Source: JAENWD01 sp963796915
GTDB lineage: Bacteria; Acidobacteriota; Vicinamibacteria; Vicinamibacterales; JAENWD01
Assembly (NCBI GenBank): GCA_963796915.1
Contig: CAWCNI010000004.1
Span: forward strand, 1,054,001 to 1,118,000
Reading direction: 5' to 3'
DNA length: 64,000 nucleotides
Shown: piece by piece, positions 51,273-60,527 of the stretch
How positions within the stretch are numbered: the stretch's first letter is position 1
How the letters are laid out: each line of letters starts with the position of its first letter
Program-made: the position numbers and the translations under genes
Notes under the pieces: generated by a model
What the model was told of the DNA's origin: nothing
Database searches by the model: none
The model's input: the letters and a program-made list of their open reading frames with translations, nothing else

Positions 51273-52371
51273 TCAGGGGGCCTGACTGTCCGCGCGTTCA
51301 ATCCAGCCGCCGCCAAGTACCTCATCGCCGTCGTAGAACACGGCCGCCTGCCCCGGCGTCACCGCCCGCTCCGGGTGGTCGAAGCGGACGTGTGCGCGAC
51401 CGCCCGGCAGCGCGGTAATCGTCGCGGCGCCGGCCGGGTGGCGATGACGAATCTGCACGCCAGCCCGCACCGGCGATGCCGGAGTGTCGCCGTCAATCCA
51501 GTTCACGTTCTCGACGAGGCAGTCCACACGCTCCAGCGCCGCGCGGTCGCCGACGACCACCGTCTGCGTCGCGGCGCTGATATCTACGACGTACAGCGGC
51601 TCAGACGAGGAGAGGTGCAATCCCTTCCGCTGGCCAATCGTGAAGCGGTGCACGCCCTCGTGCCGACCGAGCACGCGGCCGCCGCGGTCGGTGACGACGC
51701 CGCCTGCCGGCGCGGGTGACGCCGCCCGCTCGACGAAGGCGGCGTAATCGCCGTCCGGGACGAAGCAGAATCTCCTGGCTGTCCGGCTTGTCGGCGACGG
51801 GCAGATTCCGGCGTCGCGCATGCTCGCGCACTTCGGCCTTTGTCAGCCCACCGACAGGAAACGACGCGCGCGCCAACTGCTCCTGAGTCAACGCAAAGAG
51901 GAAGTACGACTGGTCCTTGCCGGTGTCAGCCCCTCGCAGCAGGCGAGTCCGCCCGGTCGCCTCGTCCCGCTCGAGCCTGGCGTAGTGGCCGGTGGCCACA
52001 GTCCCCGCACCGAACCCCGCGGCCTTCTCGACCAGTGTCGCGAACTTCAGGTCGCTGTTGCAGTGGGTGCAGGGGATCGGTGTCCGCCCGGCCGTGTACT
52101 CCGAGACGAAGTTGGCGATGACGGTGTCCTGGAACTGGCGCTCGAGATTCAGGACGTAGTGCGGAATGCCGACAGTGGCAGCCACTCGGCGGGCGTCGTG
52201 GAGGTCATCGAGCGAGCAGCAGCGACCGAAGCTGTGCGGCGTGCCTTCGCGCTGGTCGTAGAGCTGCATCGAGAGGCCGACGACGTCGTGACCGGCGTCG
52301 TGCAGCAGCGACGCCGCGACGGAGGAGTCGACGCCGCCCGACATCGCAACGACGACGCGTGAGGTGCTCAT
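51273..52371 (-). pseudogene. mnmA: tRNA-specific 2-thiouridylase MnmA, frameshifted
   Basis: Thiolates U34 of tRNA Lys, Glu and Gln. The first frame (52371 to 51769) has the PP-loop AMSGGVDSSVAA, the first catalytic Cys in IPCTHCNSDLKF, ATGHYAR and LPVADKPDSQEI. The second frame (51767 to 51273) has CFVPDGDYAAFV with the second catalytic Cys, GRHEGVHRFTIGQRKGL and the C-terminal beta domain. One extra base at 51768 separates them. The full protein would have about 365 residues. It is immediately downstream of the cysteine desulfurase, the natural sulfur donor. Sequence error is likely. Confidence 0.88.
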
Positions 52372-52399
52372 GGTGCGGATAGGCGCCCGGCGTCCGCGC

Positions 52400-53584
52400 T
52401 CAGGCGCGAGCGGAGGCAGGAACGCGGGTCAGCGATCGGAGCTTCTCGACCAGTGCCGGAAGCAGCGCCAGCACGTGGTCCACTTCGGCCTGGCTGCTTC
52501 CGTGACCGAGGCTGAAGCGAATCGCATTCTGCGACCGGCCGGCCGGCAGGTGCATCGCCTTCAGGACATGCGACGGCTCGAGTGTGCCCGACGAGCACGC
52601 CGAGCCTGTCGATACGGCCACGCCTTCGAGGTCCAGGGCGATGAGGAGCGACTCGGCCTCGACGTTCTCGAAGCTGATGTTGGTGGTATTCGGCACTCGC
52701 GCCGCGCCGCCGCCATTTACTGTCGTTCGCGACACCGCCGAGACGACCCCACGTTCTAGCCGGTCCCGAAGTGGTTCGACGACCAGCGTCTCGTCCGCGA
52801 GCCGGGCTCTCGCGAGTCGCGCCGCGACGCCGAGACCGGCGATCCCCGGAACGTTTTCGGTGCCGGCCCGCCGGTTCCGCTCGTGGCGGCCGCCCGTCAG
52901 GAGCGGCGTCAGGCGGACGCCGCGCCTGATCCAGATCGCGCCGACGCCCTTCGGGCCGTTGAACTTGTGGGCGGACAGCGAGAGCAGATCGACGCCGAGC
53001 GCCTTGACGTCGACCGGGATCTTGCCGACCGACTGCACCGCGTCGGTGTGGAACAGCGCGCCCTGTTCGTGGGCGATTGCCGCAAGCTCGGCGACAGGCT
53101 GGATGGTGCCGATTTCGTTGTTGGCGTGCATCACCGACACGACGGCGACGTCAGGCCCCATGACCAGCCGCAGACTCGCCGGGTCGACGACGCCGGCGCT
53201 CGACACCGGCAGCACCGTCCACTCGTAGCCGCGGCGGACGAGGTGGCGGCAGGTGTTGAGAACGGCTTCGTGCTCGATCGCGGAAGACACGACGCGACGC
53301 CGGCCCCTGGCGTCGGAGGCCTCGATCGCGCCCCGAATGGCGAAGTTGTCGGCCTCGGTGCCGCCTGCGGTGAAGACCACCTCGGCCGGCTCCGCCGAGA
53401 TGAGGCCTGCGACCTCGCTGCGAGCCACATCGAGCATCGCCTTGGCCTGCTGGCCGTAGGCGTGCACGCTCGAGGCGTTGCCAAACGCCTCGGACATGGC
53501 TCGCGCCACCGCTTCGACCACTGCCGGCTCTACCGGGGTCGTCGCGTTGTGATCGAAGTAGATCCTCACGGCAGCTTCGATCAT
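52400..53584 (-). CDS. iscS: Cysteine desulfurase (IscS/NifS family)
   Basis: PLP enzyme that mobilises sulfur from cysteine. 394 residues from the ATG at 53584. IYFDHNATTPV start, FTAGGTEADN, PLP Lys207 in LSAHKFNGPKGVG, and the mobile loop STGSACSSGT with catalytic Cys330. No iscU, iscA or iscR neighbours are visible, so the adjacent mnmA suggests a main role in tRNA thiolation. Confidence 0.93.
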   Translation of the reverse strand: MIEAAVRIYFDHNATTPVEPAVVEAVARAMSEAFGNASSVHAYGQQAKAMLDVARSEVAGLISAEPAEVVFTAGGTEADNFAIRGAIEASDARGRRRVVSSAIEHEAVLNTCRHLVRRGYEWTVLPVSSAGVVDPASLRLVMGPDVAVVSVMHANNEIGTIQPVAELAAIAHEQGALFHTDAVQSVGKIPVDVKALGVDLLSLSAHKFNGPKGVGAIWIRRGVRLTPLLTGGRHERNRRAGTENVPGIAGLGVAARLARARLADETLVVEPLRDRLERGVVSAVSRTTVNGGGAARVPNTTNISFENVEAESLLIALDLEGVAVSTGSACSSGTLEPSHVLKAMHLPAGRSQNAIRFSLGHGSSQAEVDHVLALLPALVEKLRSLTRVPASARA

Positions 53585-53617
53585 AGCATCGGCGCTAACC
53601 CTCAGCAATAAAACGAC

Positions 53618-53647
53618 TAGACAACGCTTCCAGCCAGTGCCTATACT
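53618..53647 (+). promoter_or_regulatory. Sigma70-type promoter of the bactofilin operon
   Basis: TAGACA (53618-53623), 18 nt, TATACT (53642-53647), in the divergent gap between the desulfurase and bactofilin genes. It predicts a leader of about 80 nt ending in GGAGGT before the bactofilin ATG. Confidence 0.6.
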
Positions 53648-53733
53648 GCCGGGGGATTCCCCCCAGCACGGGCGTTCGACGATGCGGCTTCGTCCACCGT
53701 GGGGTGGGCGACGGTCCCGTGGAGGTTATTGAC

Positions 53734-54300
53734 ATGTGGAAGCGTGACGAGGCGGTCAAGCCGCCGACCCCGCCGACTCCGGCCGCTCCGGCGGTCGCGG
53801 CCCAGCCGGCCGCTCCGGTAGCGGCGTCACACGCCGAAGTCCGTACGGCAGGAGCGAGGGATATCGTGCACATCGGAAAATCGGTAGTGATCAAGGGCGA
53901 GTTGGCGGGCAGCGAGGACCTGACGATCGAAGGCCACGTCGAGGGCAAGATCGAGCTGAAGGACCACGTGCTCACCATCGGCCCGAACGGCAAGATTCGG
54001 GCATCAATCTTTGCCAAGGCCGTGATTGTCGTCGGCGACGTCGTCGGCAACATCACCTCTACCGAGAAGGTGGACATCCGCGACAACGGGTCGGTGGATG
54101 GCGACATCATCTCGCCGCGCGTGGCGATTGCTGAAGGCGCGCACTTCCGCGGCAGCGTCGACATGAAGCGCGGCGCGGGCGCACAGCCGATGGTCAAGGG
54201 CGACGTCAGCAAGACCGACGCCCCGAAGCCGGCGGCACCTCCTGCTCCTGGTACCGCAGCGCCGGTTGCGTCGCCAGGCACGCAGAAGGTAGGCGTCTAA
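53734..54300 (+). CDS. Bactofilin
   Basis: Polymer-forming cytoskeletal protein. 188 residues from the ATG at 53734, chosen because GGAGGT lies 8 nt upstream. The Pro/Ala-rich N-terminus (10-45) is followed by the beta-helix domain (about 50-150): VVIKGELAGSEDLTIEGHVEGKIELKDHVLTIGPNGKI, a repeat every 17-18 residues. A Pro/Ala-rich tail follows. Bactofilins position cell-wall enzymes and polar structures. Confidence 0.92.
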   Translation: MWKRDEAVKPPTPPTPAAPAVAAQPAAPVAASHAEVRTAGARDIVHIGKSVVIKGELAGSEDLTIEGHVEGKIELKDHVLTIGPNGKIRASIFAKAVIVVGDVVGNITSTEKVDIRDNGSVDGDIISPRVAIAEGAHFRGSVDMKRGAGAQPMVKGDVSKTDAPKPAAPPAPGTAAPVASPGTQKVGV

Positions 54301-54326
54301 CGCAGGTCGCGCTGCGACCGTATCAG

Positions 54327-54352
54327 GCACTCCGCTACTGACGGCGGAGTGC
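54327..54352 (+). other. Intercistronic hairpin after bactofilin
   Basis: Perfect 9-bp inverted repeat GCACTCCGC / GCGGAGTGC with an 8-nt loop, 27 bp after the bactofilin stop and just before GGAGGAGG. It may attenuate or stabilise the bactofilin message. Confidence 0.45.
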
Positions 54353-54366
54353 GGTGCGGAGGAGGC

Positions 54367-55092
54367 GTGCGGCGATTCGAGCGAGGCGCGGTGTCGGGGG
54401 ATTCAACCGGAAAGCCCTGGGGCGGTCTATTCGGCCGCATCGGGGCACGCCGCGAGGCGGACGGCGAGGCTGTACCGACCCTTTCGGAGTCGGCGGCGCC
54501 GGGGTCCGTGAACGGGACCAAGGCGCTGCGCAAATTCCTGTCGGTCCTGACCAGCCGCCCCGATCCCGTCCTGCTCGATCTCGGGCCGGTCATCGGCGCG
54601 AACGTCTCGTTCTTCGGCGAGCAGCTTGGCTGCAAGATTCTCGTCGAGGATTTGTACTCGGATATCGAGCGTCACGAACGGTCGGGGACGACGGCCAACC
54701 TGGCGTCGTTTCTGGCCAAGCGCTTTCCGCAGGCTGATGCCAGCGTGGACGGGATCCTCTGCTGGGACCTGCTCGACTTCCTCGAGCCGGCCGCGGCGCA
54801 GGCACTGGCGGTAGAGCTCAGCCGGGTCCTGGCCGTGGACGGCGCGCTGCTCGGATTCTTCAGCACGTCCAGCAGCCGCGAGGCCAACTTCGTGAAGTAC
54901 GTCGTCGTCGACGACGGCAATCTGCGGCACCGGCCGTATGGGCCGCAGCGCATGCGGTCGCGGGTGCTCCAGAACCGCGACATCATCCGGATGTTCGAGA
55001 AGCTGCGGGTATCGGACTCCTTCCTGCTGCAGACCAACATCCGGGAAATCCTGTTCCGCAAGCCGGCGTATCTCGCGGCCTCCCAGGGCTGA
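54367..55092 (+). CDS. Methyltransferase-like protein downstream of bactofilin
   Basis: About 241 residues. The GTG at 54367 is preferred because GGAGGAGG precedes it; GTG at 54349 or 54394 are alternatives. The core resembles a class I SAM methyltransferase: VLLDLGPVIGANVSFFGEQLGCKILVEDL (degenerate SAM loop), DGILCWDLLDFLEPAAAQALAVELSRVLAVDGALLGFFS. The Gly-rich loop DLGPVIGAN lacks the usual GxGxG, so SAM binding is uncertain. Co-transcribed with bactofilin and the SAM hydrolase-like gene. Confidence 0.7.
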   Translation: MRRFERGAVSGDSTGKPWGGLFGRIGARREADGEAVPTLSESAAPGSVNGTKALRKFLSVLTSRPDPVLLDLGPVIGANVSFFGEQLGCKILVEDLYSDIERHERSGTTANLASFLAKRFPQADASVDGILCWDLLDFLEPAAAQALAVELSRVLAVDGALLGFFSTSSSREANFVKYVVVDDGNLRHRPYGPQRMRSRVLQNRDIIRMFEKLRVSDSFLLQTNIREILFRKPAYLAASQG

Positions 55093-55157
55093 CGCTCGAC
55101 GGAGGGCCGCCAGGAGCGGGCCCTCGGATCGTCGGCACAACCCGGGAGGCGACGGGC

Positions 55158-55949
55158 ATGGCTCGGCCGATCATCGCGCTGCTGACAGACTTCGGCCTCC
55201 GCGACCACTACGCCGGCACGATGAAAGGCGTGGTCCTGGGTCTGTGCCCGGACGTCACCCTGGTCGACATCACGCACGACATTCCCCCACACGACCTGAC
55301 GACGGCGTCGCTCGAACTGGCGGCGTCCTACAAATACTTTCCGGCGTCGACCATCTTTCTTGTCGTCGTGGACCCGGGCGTCGGGTCCGCCCGGCGCGGG
55401 CTTGTCGCCGAAGCGGGCGACTACCGGTTTGTCGCCCCCGACAACGGCGTCCTGACCTCGGTGTTCCGCGAACATCGCCCGCGCCGGGTGGTGGAATTGA
55501 CCGAGCGGCGTTACGCGCGGCCGACCCTGAGCCGCACGTTCGAGGGACGAGACCGGTTCGCGCCCGCGGCCGCCTGGCTGGCGCGCGGCACCGAGATGAC
55601 GGCCATGGGCCGGCCCGTCACGTCGTGGCAGGTCCTGGAGATCCCCGAGCCGCATGCCGACGACGCCGTGCTGAATGGTGAGATCGTCCGCGTGGACCGG
55701 TTCGGGAATCTCGTGAGCAACATCGACAGGCGGCTGTTCGATCAGTTCAGGCACGACGGCCCGATTCGCGTCGCCGTCGCCGGGCAGAACGTCGAGCGCC
55801 TCGTGGCGACCTATTCAGAGGCCGCGCCCGACAGCCTGTGCGCGCTGTTTGGCAGTTCCGACCACCTCGAACTGGCGGTCAACGGCGGGAGCGCCGCCGA
55901 ACATCTGGGCGCGTGCCGGGGGACTGCCGTCCGCATCGACCGCGGGTGA
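55158..55949 (+). CDS. SAM hydroxide adenosyltransferase-like protein (DUF62)
   Basis: Family members hydrolyse S-adenosylmethionine to adenosine and methionine; relatives are the fluorinase and chlorinase. 263 residues: IALLTDFGLRDHYAGTMKGV at the N-terminus, VVDPGVGSARRGLV with the Asp (72) and Arg (79) of the Asp-Arg-His triad, and VRVDRFGNLVSNI in the C-terminal domain. The segment usually read as TFHGRD is TFEGRDRFAPAAAWLA here, so the triad His appears replaced by Glu129. Confidence 0.85.
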   Translation: MARPIIALLTDFGLRDHYAGTMKGVVLGLCPDVTLVDITHDIPPHDLTTASLELAASYKYFPASTIFLVVVDPGVGSARRGLVAEAGDYRFVAPDNGVLTSVFREHRPRRVVELTERRYARPTLSRTFEGRDRFAPAAAWLARGTEMTAMGRPVTSWQVLEIPEPHADDAVLNGEIVRVDRFGNLVSNIDRRLFDQFRHDGPIRVAVAGQNVERLVATYSEAAPDSLCALFGSSDHLELAVNGGSAAEHLGACRGTAVRIDRG

Positions 55950-55970
55950 GGGTGTAGTACCGATTCGCCC

Positions 55971-57182
55971 ATGCTTGACTTCGAACTGACAGAGGAGCAG
56001 CGCCTGCTCGAGCAGACGGTGCGTGAATGGGCGGGCCGCGAAGTAGCTCCCCGCATCAAGGAACTGGATCGGTCGCACAGCTTCGATCCGAAGATCCTGC
56101 CGCAGATGGCGCAGTTGGGCCTGCTGGGCATCTCGGTGCCCGTGGAATACGGCGGGGCCGGAATGGACTACGTCTGCCTGGGCCTCGCGAGCGAAGAACT
56201 CGAGTACGTCGACACGTCGCTCCGCGTCATCCTCTCGGTGCACGCCGGCCTGAATTGCCTGTCGTTGCTGACGTGGGGCACCGAGGATCAGAAGCAGCGC
56301 TATCTGGTGCCGCAGGCGCAGGGCCACAAGATCGCGACCTACGGTCTGACGGAACCCGCCGCGGGCAGCGACGTGCGCGGCATCCAGACCGTGGCTATCA
56401 AGAAGGGCGACCGCTATCTGCTGTCGGGCGAGAAGATGTGGATCTCGCTGGCCGATGTCGCGGACAACTTCCTGGTCTTCGCCTGGTCCGATCTCGAAAA
56501 GAAGAAGCAGCGGGATCCGTCGGGGATCACGGCGTTCATCGTCGAGCGGGCGTTCAAGGGCTTCTCGAGCGGGACGCTGAAGGAGAAGTGGGGCATCCTC
56601 GCGGGCAACACCGGCTACTTCAAGATGGACGAAGTGGAGGTGCCCGAGGCCAACGTGCTGGGGCGACCAGGTGAAGGCTTCAAGGTCGCGATGTTCGCCC
56701 TCGACCAGGGCCGCTACACTGTCGCGGCGGGCGCGACGGGGCTGATTCGTGCGTGCCGCGACGCCAGCGCGAAGTATGCGCTCGAGCGCCGGACGTTCGG
56801 CCAGCCGATCGCCGAGCATCAACTCGTCAAGCAGATGATCGCGCACATGGAGTCGGACTACCAGGTGTCGCGGCTCCTGTGGCTGCGCGCCGGGTACCTC
56901 AAGAACACGGGCCGCCGCAACACGCGGGAGACCGGGCTCGCGAAGTGGTACTCGACGGTCGCGTCCGAGCGGGCCGCCGGAGACTCGGTGCAGGTCCATG
57001 GCGCCAACGGCTACTCCGATGAATATCCCGTCGGCCGGTTCTATCGAAACTGCAAAGGCGCGGTCATCTACGAGGGCACCCGTGAGGTGCATACCCTGAT
57101 GCAGGCCGACTACGTCCTCGGCTATCGGCAGGACAAGCCGACACGCTGCGAACTGCCAGCGTGGGAGAGCGCGACCGACTAG
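55971..57182 (+). CDS. Acyl-CoA dehydrogenase
   Basis: FAD-dependent alpha-beta dehydrogenation of acyl-CoA. 403 residues: FELTEEQRLLEQTVREWAGREVAPR, YGLTEPAAGSDVRGIQTVA (FAD-binding), GEKMWISLADVADNFLVFAW, RRTFGQPIAEHQLVKQMIAHM, and the catalytic Glu in YEGTREVHTLMQADYVLGY. Closest in feel to short/medium-chain or glutaryl-type enzymes; the substrate is not decidable. The GTG/ATG start at 55971 lies 21 bp after the DUF62 gene. Confidence 0.9.
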   Translation: MLDFELTEEQRLLEQTVREWAGREVAPRIKELDRSHSFDPKILPQMAQLGLLGISVPVEYGGAGMDYVCLGLASEELEYVDTSLRVILSVHAGLNCLSLLTWGTEDQKQRYLVPQAQGHKIATYGLTEPAAGSDVRGIQTVAIKKGDRYLLSGEKMWISLADVADNFLVFAWSDLEKKKQRDPSGITAFIVERAFKGFSSGTLKEKWGILAGNTGYFKMDEVEVPEANVLGRPGEGFKVAMFALDQGRYTVAAGATGLIRACRDASAKYALERRTFGQPIAEHQLVKQMIAHMESDYQVSRLLWLRAGYLKNTGRRNTRETGLAKWYSTVASERAAGDSVQVHGANGYSDEYPVGRFYRNCKGAVIYEGTREVHTLMQADYVLGYRQDKPTRCELPAWESATD

Positions 57183-57190
57183 GGGCCGCT

Positions 57191-57252
57191 TTATTCTTCA
57201 TTTTCCATTCTTCATTCTTCATTCTTCATTTTTCATTCCGCATTCTTCATTT
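57191..57252. repeat. Degenerate heptamer array abutting the glpX start (TTCATTC family)
   Basis: Nine in-register units: TTATTCT, TCATTTT, CCATTCT, TCATTCT, TCATTCT, TCATTTT, TCATTCC, GCATTCT, TCATTTA, the last running into the ATG at 57253. Single orientation, no inverted arm. It starts 8 bp after the acyl-CoA dehydrogenase stop. Same heptamer as 28587-28700 and 59479-59555. Confidence 0.9.
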
Positions 57253-58245
<993 letters not shown>

Positions 58246-58261
58246 TGACAGGCCACGACCG

Positions 58262-59479
58262 ATGAGCGATATCGCCGCGCCCGGGCCAGACGCCGACGCC
58301 GCGGCGCTCGCGGTCTGGCGGCGCAACCTGTTCGCCCTGACCGCGGCAGTCTTCATCGGCTTCACCAGCTTCACGCTGGTGATGCCCTTCCTCCCGATCT
58401 TCATTCAGCAGATGGGCGTCACCGACGTCGGGGCGATCGCGGCCTGGACGGGGTTGTCGCTCGGCATCACGCCGGCCATGACGGCGCTGTTTGCGCCGCT
58501 CTGGGGCCGGCTGGCGGACCGGGTTGGCCGCAAGGTGATGGTCCTGCGGTCGCTGGCCAGCTTCGTCGTGCTGATGGCGATCATGGGCTACGCGACGGCG
58601 CCCTGGCACCTGTTTGCCATCAGGGTCGTGCAGGGGTTTTTTGCCGGATACGGCGCGCTGTGCGTGGCGATGGCGGCGGAGTCGGCGCCGAAGGGACGGA
58701 TGGCGCAGTCGATTGGCCTCGTGCAGACGGCCACGCGCCTCGGCCCGGCGCTGGGTCCGGTGATTGGCGGCCTGATCGTCGCAGCGGTCGGCTTGCGTCC
58801 CGCCTTCTGGGTTACCGGCCTGCTCTACATCCCGGCGTTTCTGTTGATGGCCCTGATCTACGTGGAGCGCCCGGTCGGCCACGACCGCGATGAGGAGCCC
58901 GAGCGGGTCACGTTCCGCAACGTGCTGGCGTTCGAGAACTTCCTCCTCCTCATGGGGCTGGTGTTCGGCTTCCAGTTCGTCGATCGCACGCTCGGTCCCG
59001 TGCTGCCGCTGCACCTGACGGCGCTCGGCGTCCCTGACGCGCACGTCGCCGTGGTGTCCGGTGTCATCTTCTCGGGCCTGGCGTGTGCCGCCGCCCTCGG
59101 ACATCACCTGTGCGCCCGCTTCCTGGGGCTGTGGGGTAGCCGGCGGACGCTGGTGCGCTCGTCGCTGCTGGCCGCCGTCGGCGCTGCAGGGATGGCGGCT
59201 GCGGGCAACACCTGGCTGTTCGGCGGAGCCGCGCTCGTCTTTGGCGTCGGCATCGGCGTGGCCATGACGGCGTCCTACGCCACGGCCGCGGGCGCGGTGC
59301 CGGAAATGGCCCGCGCGTTCGGGTTCAGCTTTCTGTCCAGCGCCTCACTGATCGGCATGGCGATCAGCCCGATGATCGCCGGCCTGGTCGCGCACGCCGG
59401 CATCCGCATTGTCTTTGTCGCCGATGCAGTGCTGCTGTTGGGATTTGGTGTGGCGGTGAGGGAGATGATGGAAGGGTGA
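58262..59479 (+). CDS. MFS multidrug-type transporter
   Basis: 405 residues with 12 predicted helices. VMPFLPIFIQQMGV in TM1, the motif A loop GRLADRVGRKVMVLRS between TM2 and TM3, and motif C-like LGPALGPVIGGLI in TM5 place it among drug:H+ antiporters of the MdtG/Bmr type. It starts 17 bp after glpX. Its stop codon overlaps the first base of a heptamer array. Confidence 0.88.
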   Translation: MSDIAAPGPDADAAALAVWRRNLFALTAAVFIGFTSFTLVMPFLPIFIQQMGVTDVGAIAAWTGLSLGITPAMTALFAPLWGRLADRVGRKVMVLRSLASFVVLMAIMGYATAPWHLFAIRVVQGFFAGYGALCVAMAAESAPKGRMAQSIGLVQTATRLGPALGPVIGGLIVAAVGLRPAFWVTGLLYIPAFLLMALIYVERPVGHDRDEEPERVTFRNVLAFENFLLLMGLVFGFQFVDRTLGPVLPLHLTALGVPDAHVAVVSGVIFSGLACAAALGHHLCARFLGLWGSRRTLVRSSLLAAVGAAGMAAAGNTWLFGGAALVFGVGIGVAMTASYATAAGAVPEMARAFGFSFLSSASLIGMAISPMIAGLVAHAGIRIVFVADAVLLLGFGVAVREMMEG

Positions 59480-59555
59480 GGAATGGGGAATGGGGAATGA
59501 AGAATGGGAAATGGGAAATGAAGAGTGAGGAATGAAGAGTGAAGAATGGCCAGTG
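59479..59555. repeat. Degenerate heptamer array at the MFS stop (GAATGAA family)
   Basis: Eleven in-register units: AGGAATG, GGGAATG, GGGAATG, AAGAATG, GGAAATG, GGAAATG, AAGAGTG, AGGAATG, AAGAGTG, AAGAATG, GCCAGTG. It begins at the final base of the MFS stop codon (59477-59479). Single orientation. A convergent small gene follows at 59568. Confidence 0.9.
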
Positions 59556-59567
59556 ATGACCGAGCGG

Positions 59568-59711
59568 TCAGCGCTCTTCGTCCTTCTTCTTGTGTTTTCT
59601 GTCGCGCCAGGCGCGTTGCGTCTTGTCCTCGTGGCGTCCGCCGGTTTGGCGGGGTAGCGGGACGCGAGGCAGGCGACGGCGCTTGGCGGCGGGACGCCGC
59701 TTCTTAGCCAA
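59568..59711 (-). CDS. Small basic protein, 47 residues
   Basis: TTG start at 59711 with GGGAGGAC upstream. The protein begins AKKRRPAAKRRRLPRVPLP and continues RQTGGRHEDKTQRAWRDRKH with a Lys/Glu end. It is rich in Arg and Lys and has no hydrophobic core, so it may bind RNA or ribosomes. I recall comparable MAKK...RVPLP.QTG.HEDKT.R proteins in related genomes; function unknown. Too short for most gene finders. Confidence 0.6.
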   Translation of the reverse strand: MAKKRRPAAKRRRLPRVPLPRQTGGRHEDKTQRAWRDRKHKKKDEER

Positions 59712-59835
59712 TGGTCCTCCCTCAGCCACTGTGTCTGCGCGCACTCGCCGCTGTCAAGGCGTGGTCTCGTAAGCGCCCGGCCGTGTTGCGGCCTGAGGAT
59801 CAACCACCTCCCTCGGAATCTGCGATCATGCTGGT

Positions 59836-60487
59836 GTGCACAGGGTGGTGGTTGACTTGTCGCGGCCGCTGGACGGCCAGCTCGGAATGGCGGTTCGCGC
59901 GATTCGCGATGGCCTCGTCGTCGCGTTTCCGACAGACACGCTCTACGGGCTGGCTGTTGATCCACGGTCCAGAGACGCGCTGCAACGCCTGATCCGCCTG
60001 AAGGGCCGAGACGCCGCGAAGTCGATCGCCCTGGTCGCCGCGGACATCGACCAGGCCAGTGACCTCGTGCGCTTCGATGCGCTGTCGGCACGCCTCGCTG
60101 CGCAGTTCTGGCCGGGACCGCTGACGCTTCTCGTGCCGTCGCGCGCGACATTGCCCGAGCCGATTGTCGGCGATGGGGGACTGGTGGGCATCCGCGTGCC
60201 GCGCCATCCGGTGGCGCTGGCGCTCGCCAGGCTTGCAGGACACGCGCTGACCGCGACGAGCGCCAACGCGTCGGGCAGCCCGGCGACAGCCGATCCCGAT
60301 GAGGTAGCGAGACAACTTCCGCAGATCGATGTGCTCGTCGACGCGGGAGTACCTGCCGGGCGGCCCGGCATCGACGATTGTCGACGTCACCGGCGCCGCG
60401 GCCAGGCTGGTGCGTGAAGGCGCCGTCCCGTGGAGCCGCGTGTTAGAATCTGTCGGTTCGCCCGCACCTGACTCCACGCCGCAATGA
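59836..60487 (+). pseudogene. tsaC: Threonylcarbamoyl-AMP synthase (TsaC/Sua5), frameshifted near the 3' end
   Basis: Makes threonylcarbamoyl-adenylate for the t6A37 tRNA modification. The first frame covers AIRDGLVVAFPTDTLYGLAVD, LKGRDAAKSIALVAADI, FWPGPLTLLVPS and TATSANASGSPA, ending RPG. After one extra C in the CCC at 60364-60366, the next frame reads ASTIVDVTGAAARLVREGAVPW to the stop at 60485-60487. The intact protein would have about 216 residues. Most likely a sequence error. GTG start. Confidence 0.85.
60445..60452 (+). promoter_or_regulatory. -10-like element upstream of hflX
   Basis: GTTAGAAT around 60443-60450 within the tsaC 3' end, about 80 bp before hflX. Weak, no -35. Confidence 0.25.
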
Positions 60488-60527
60488 CAGCCGGCTCCGA
60501 TAGCGCCCCTCGCACCGTTCGTTTCTG

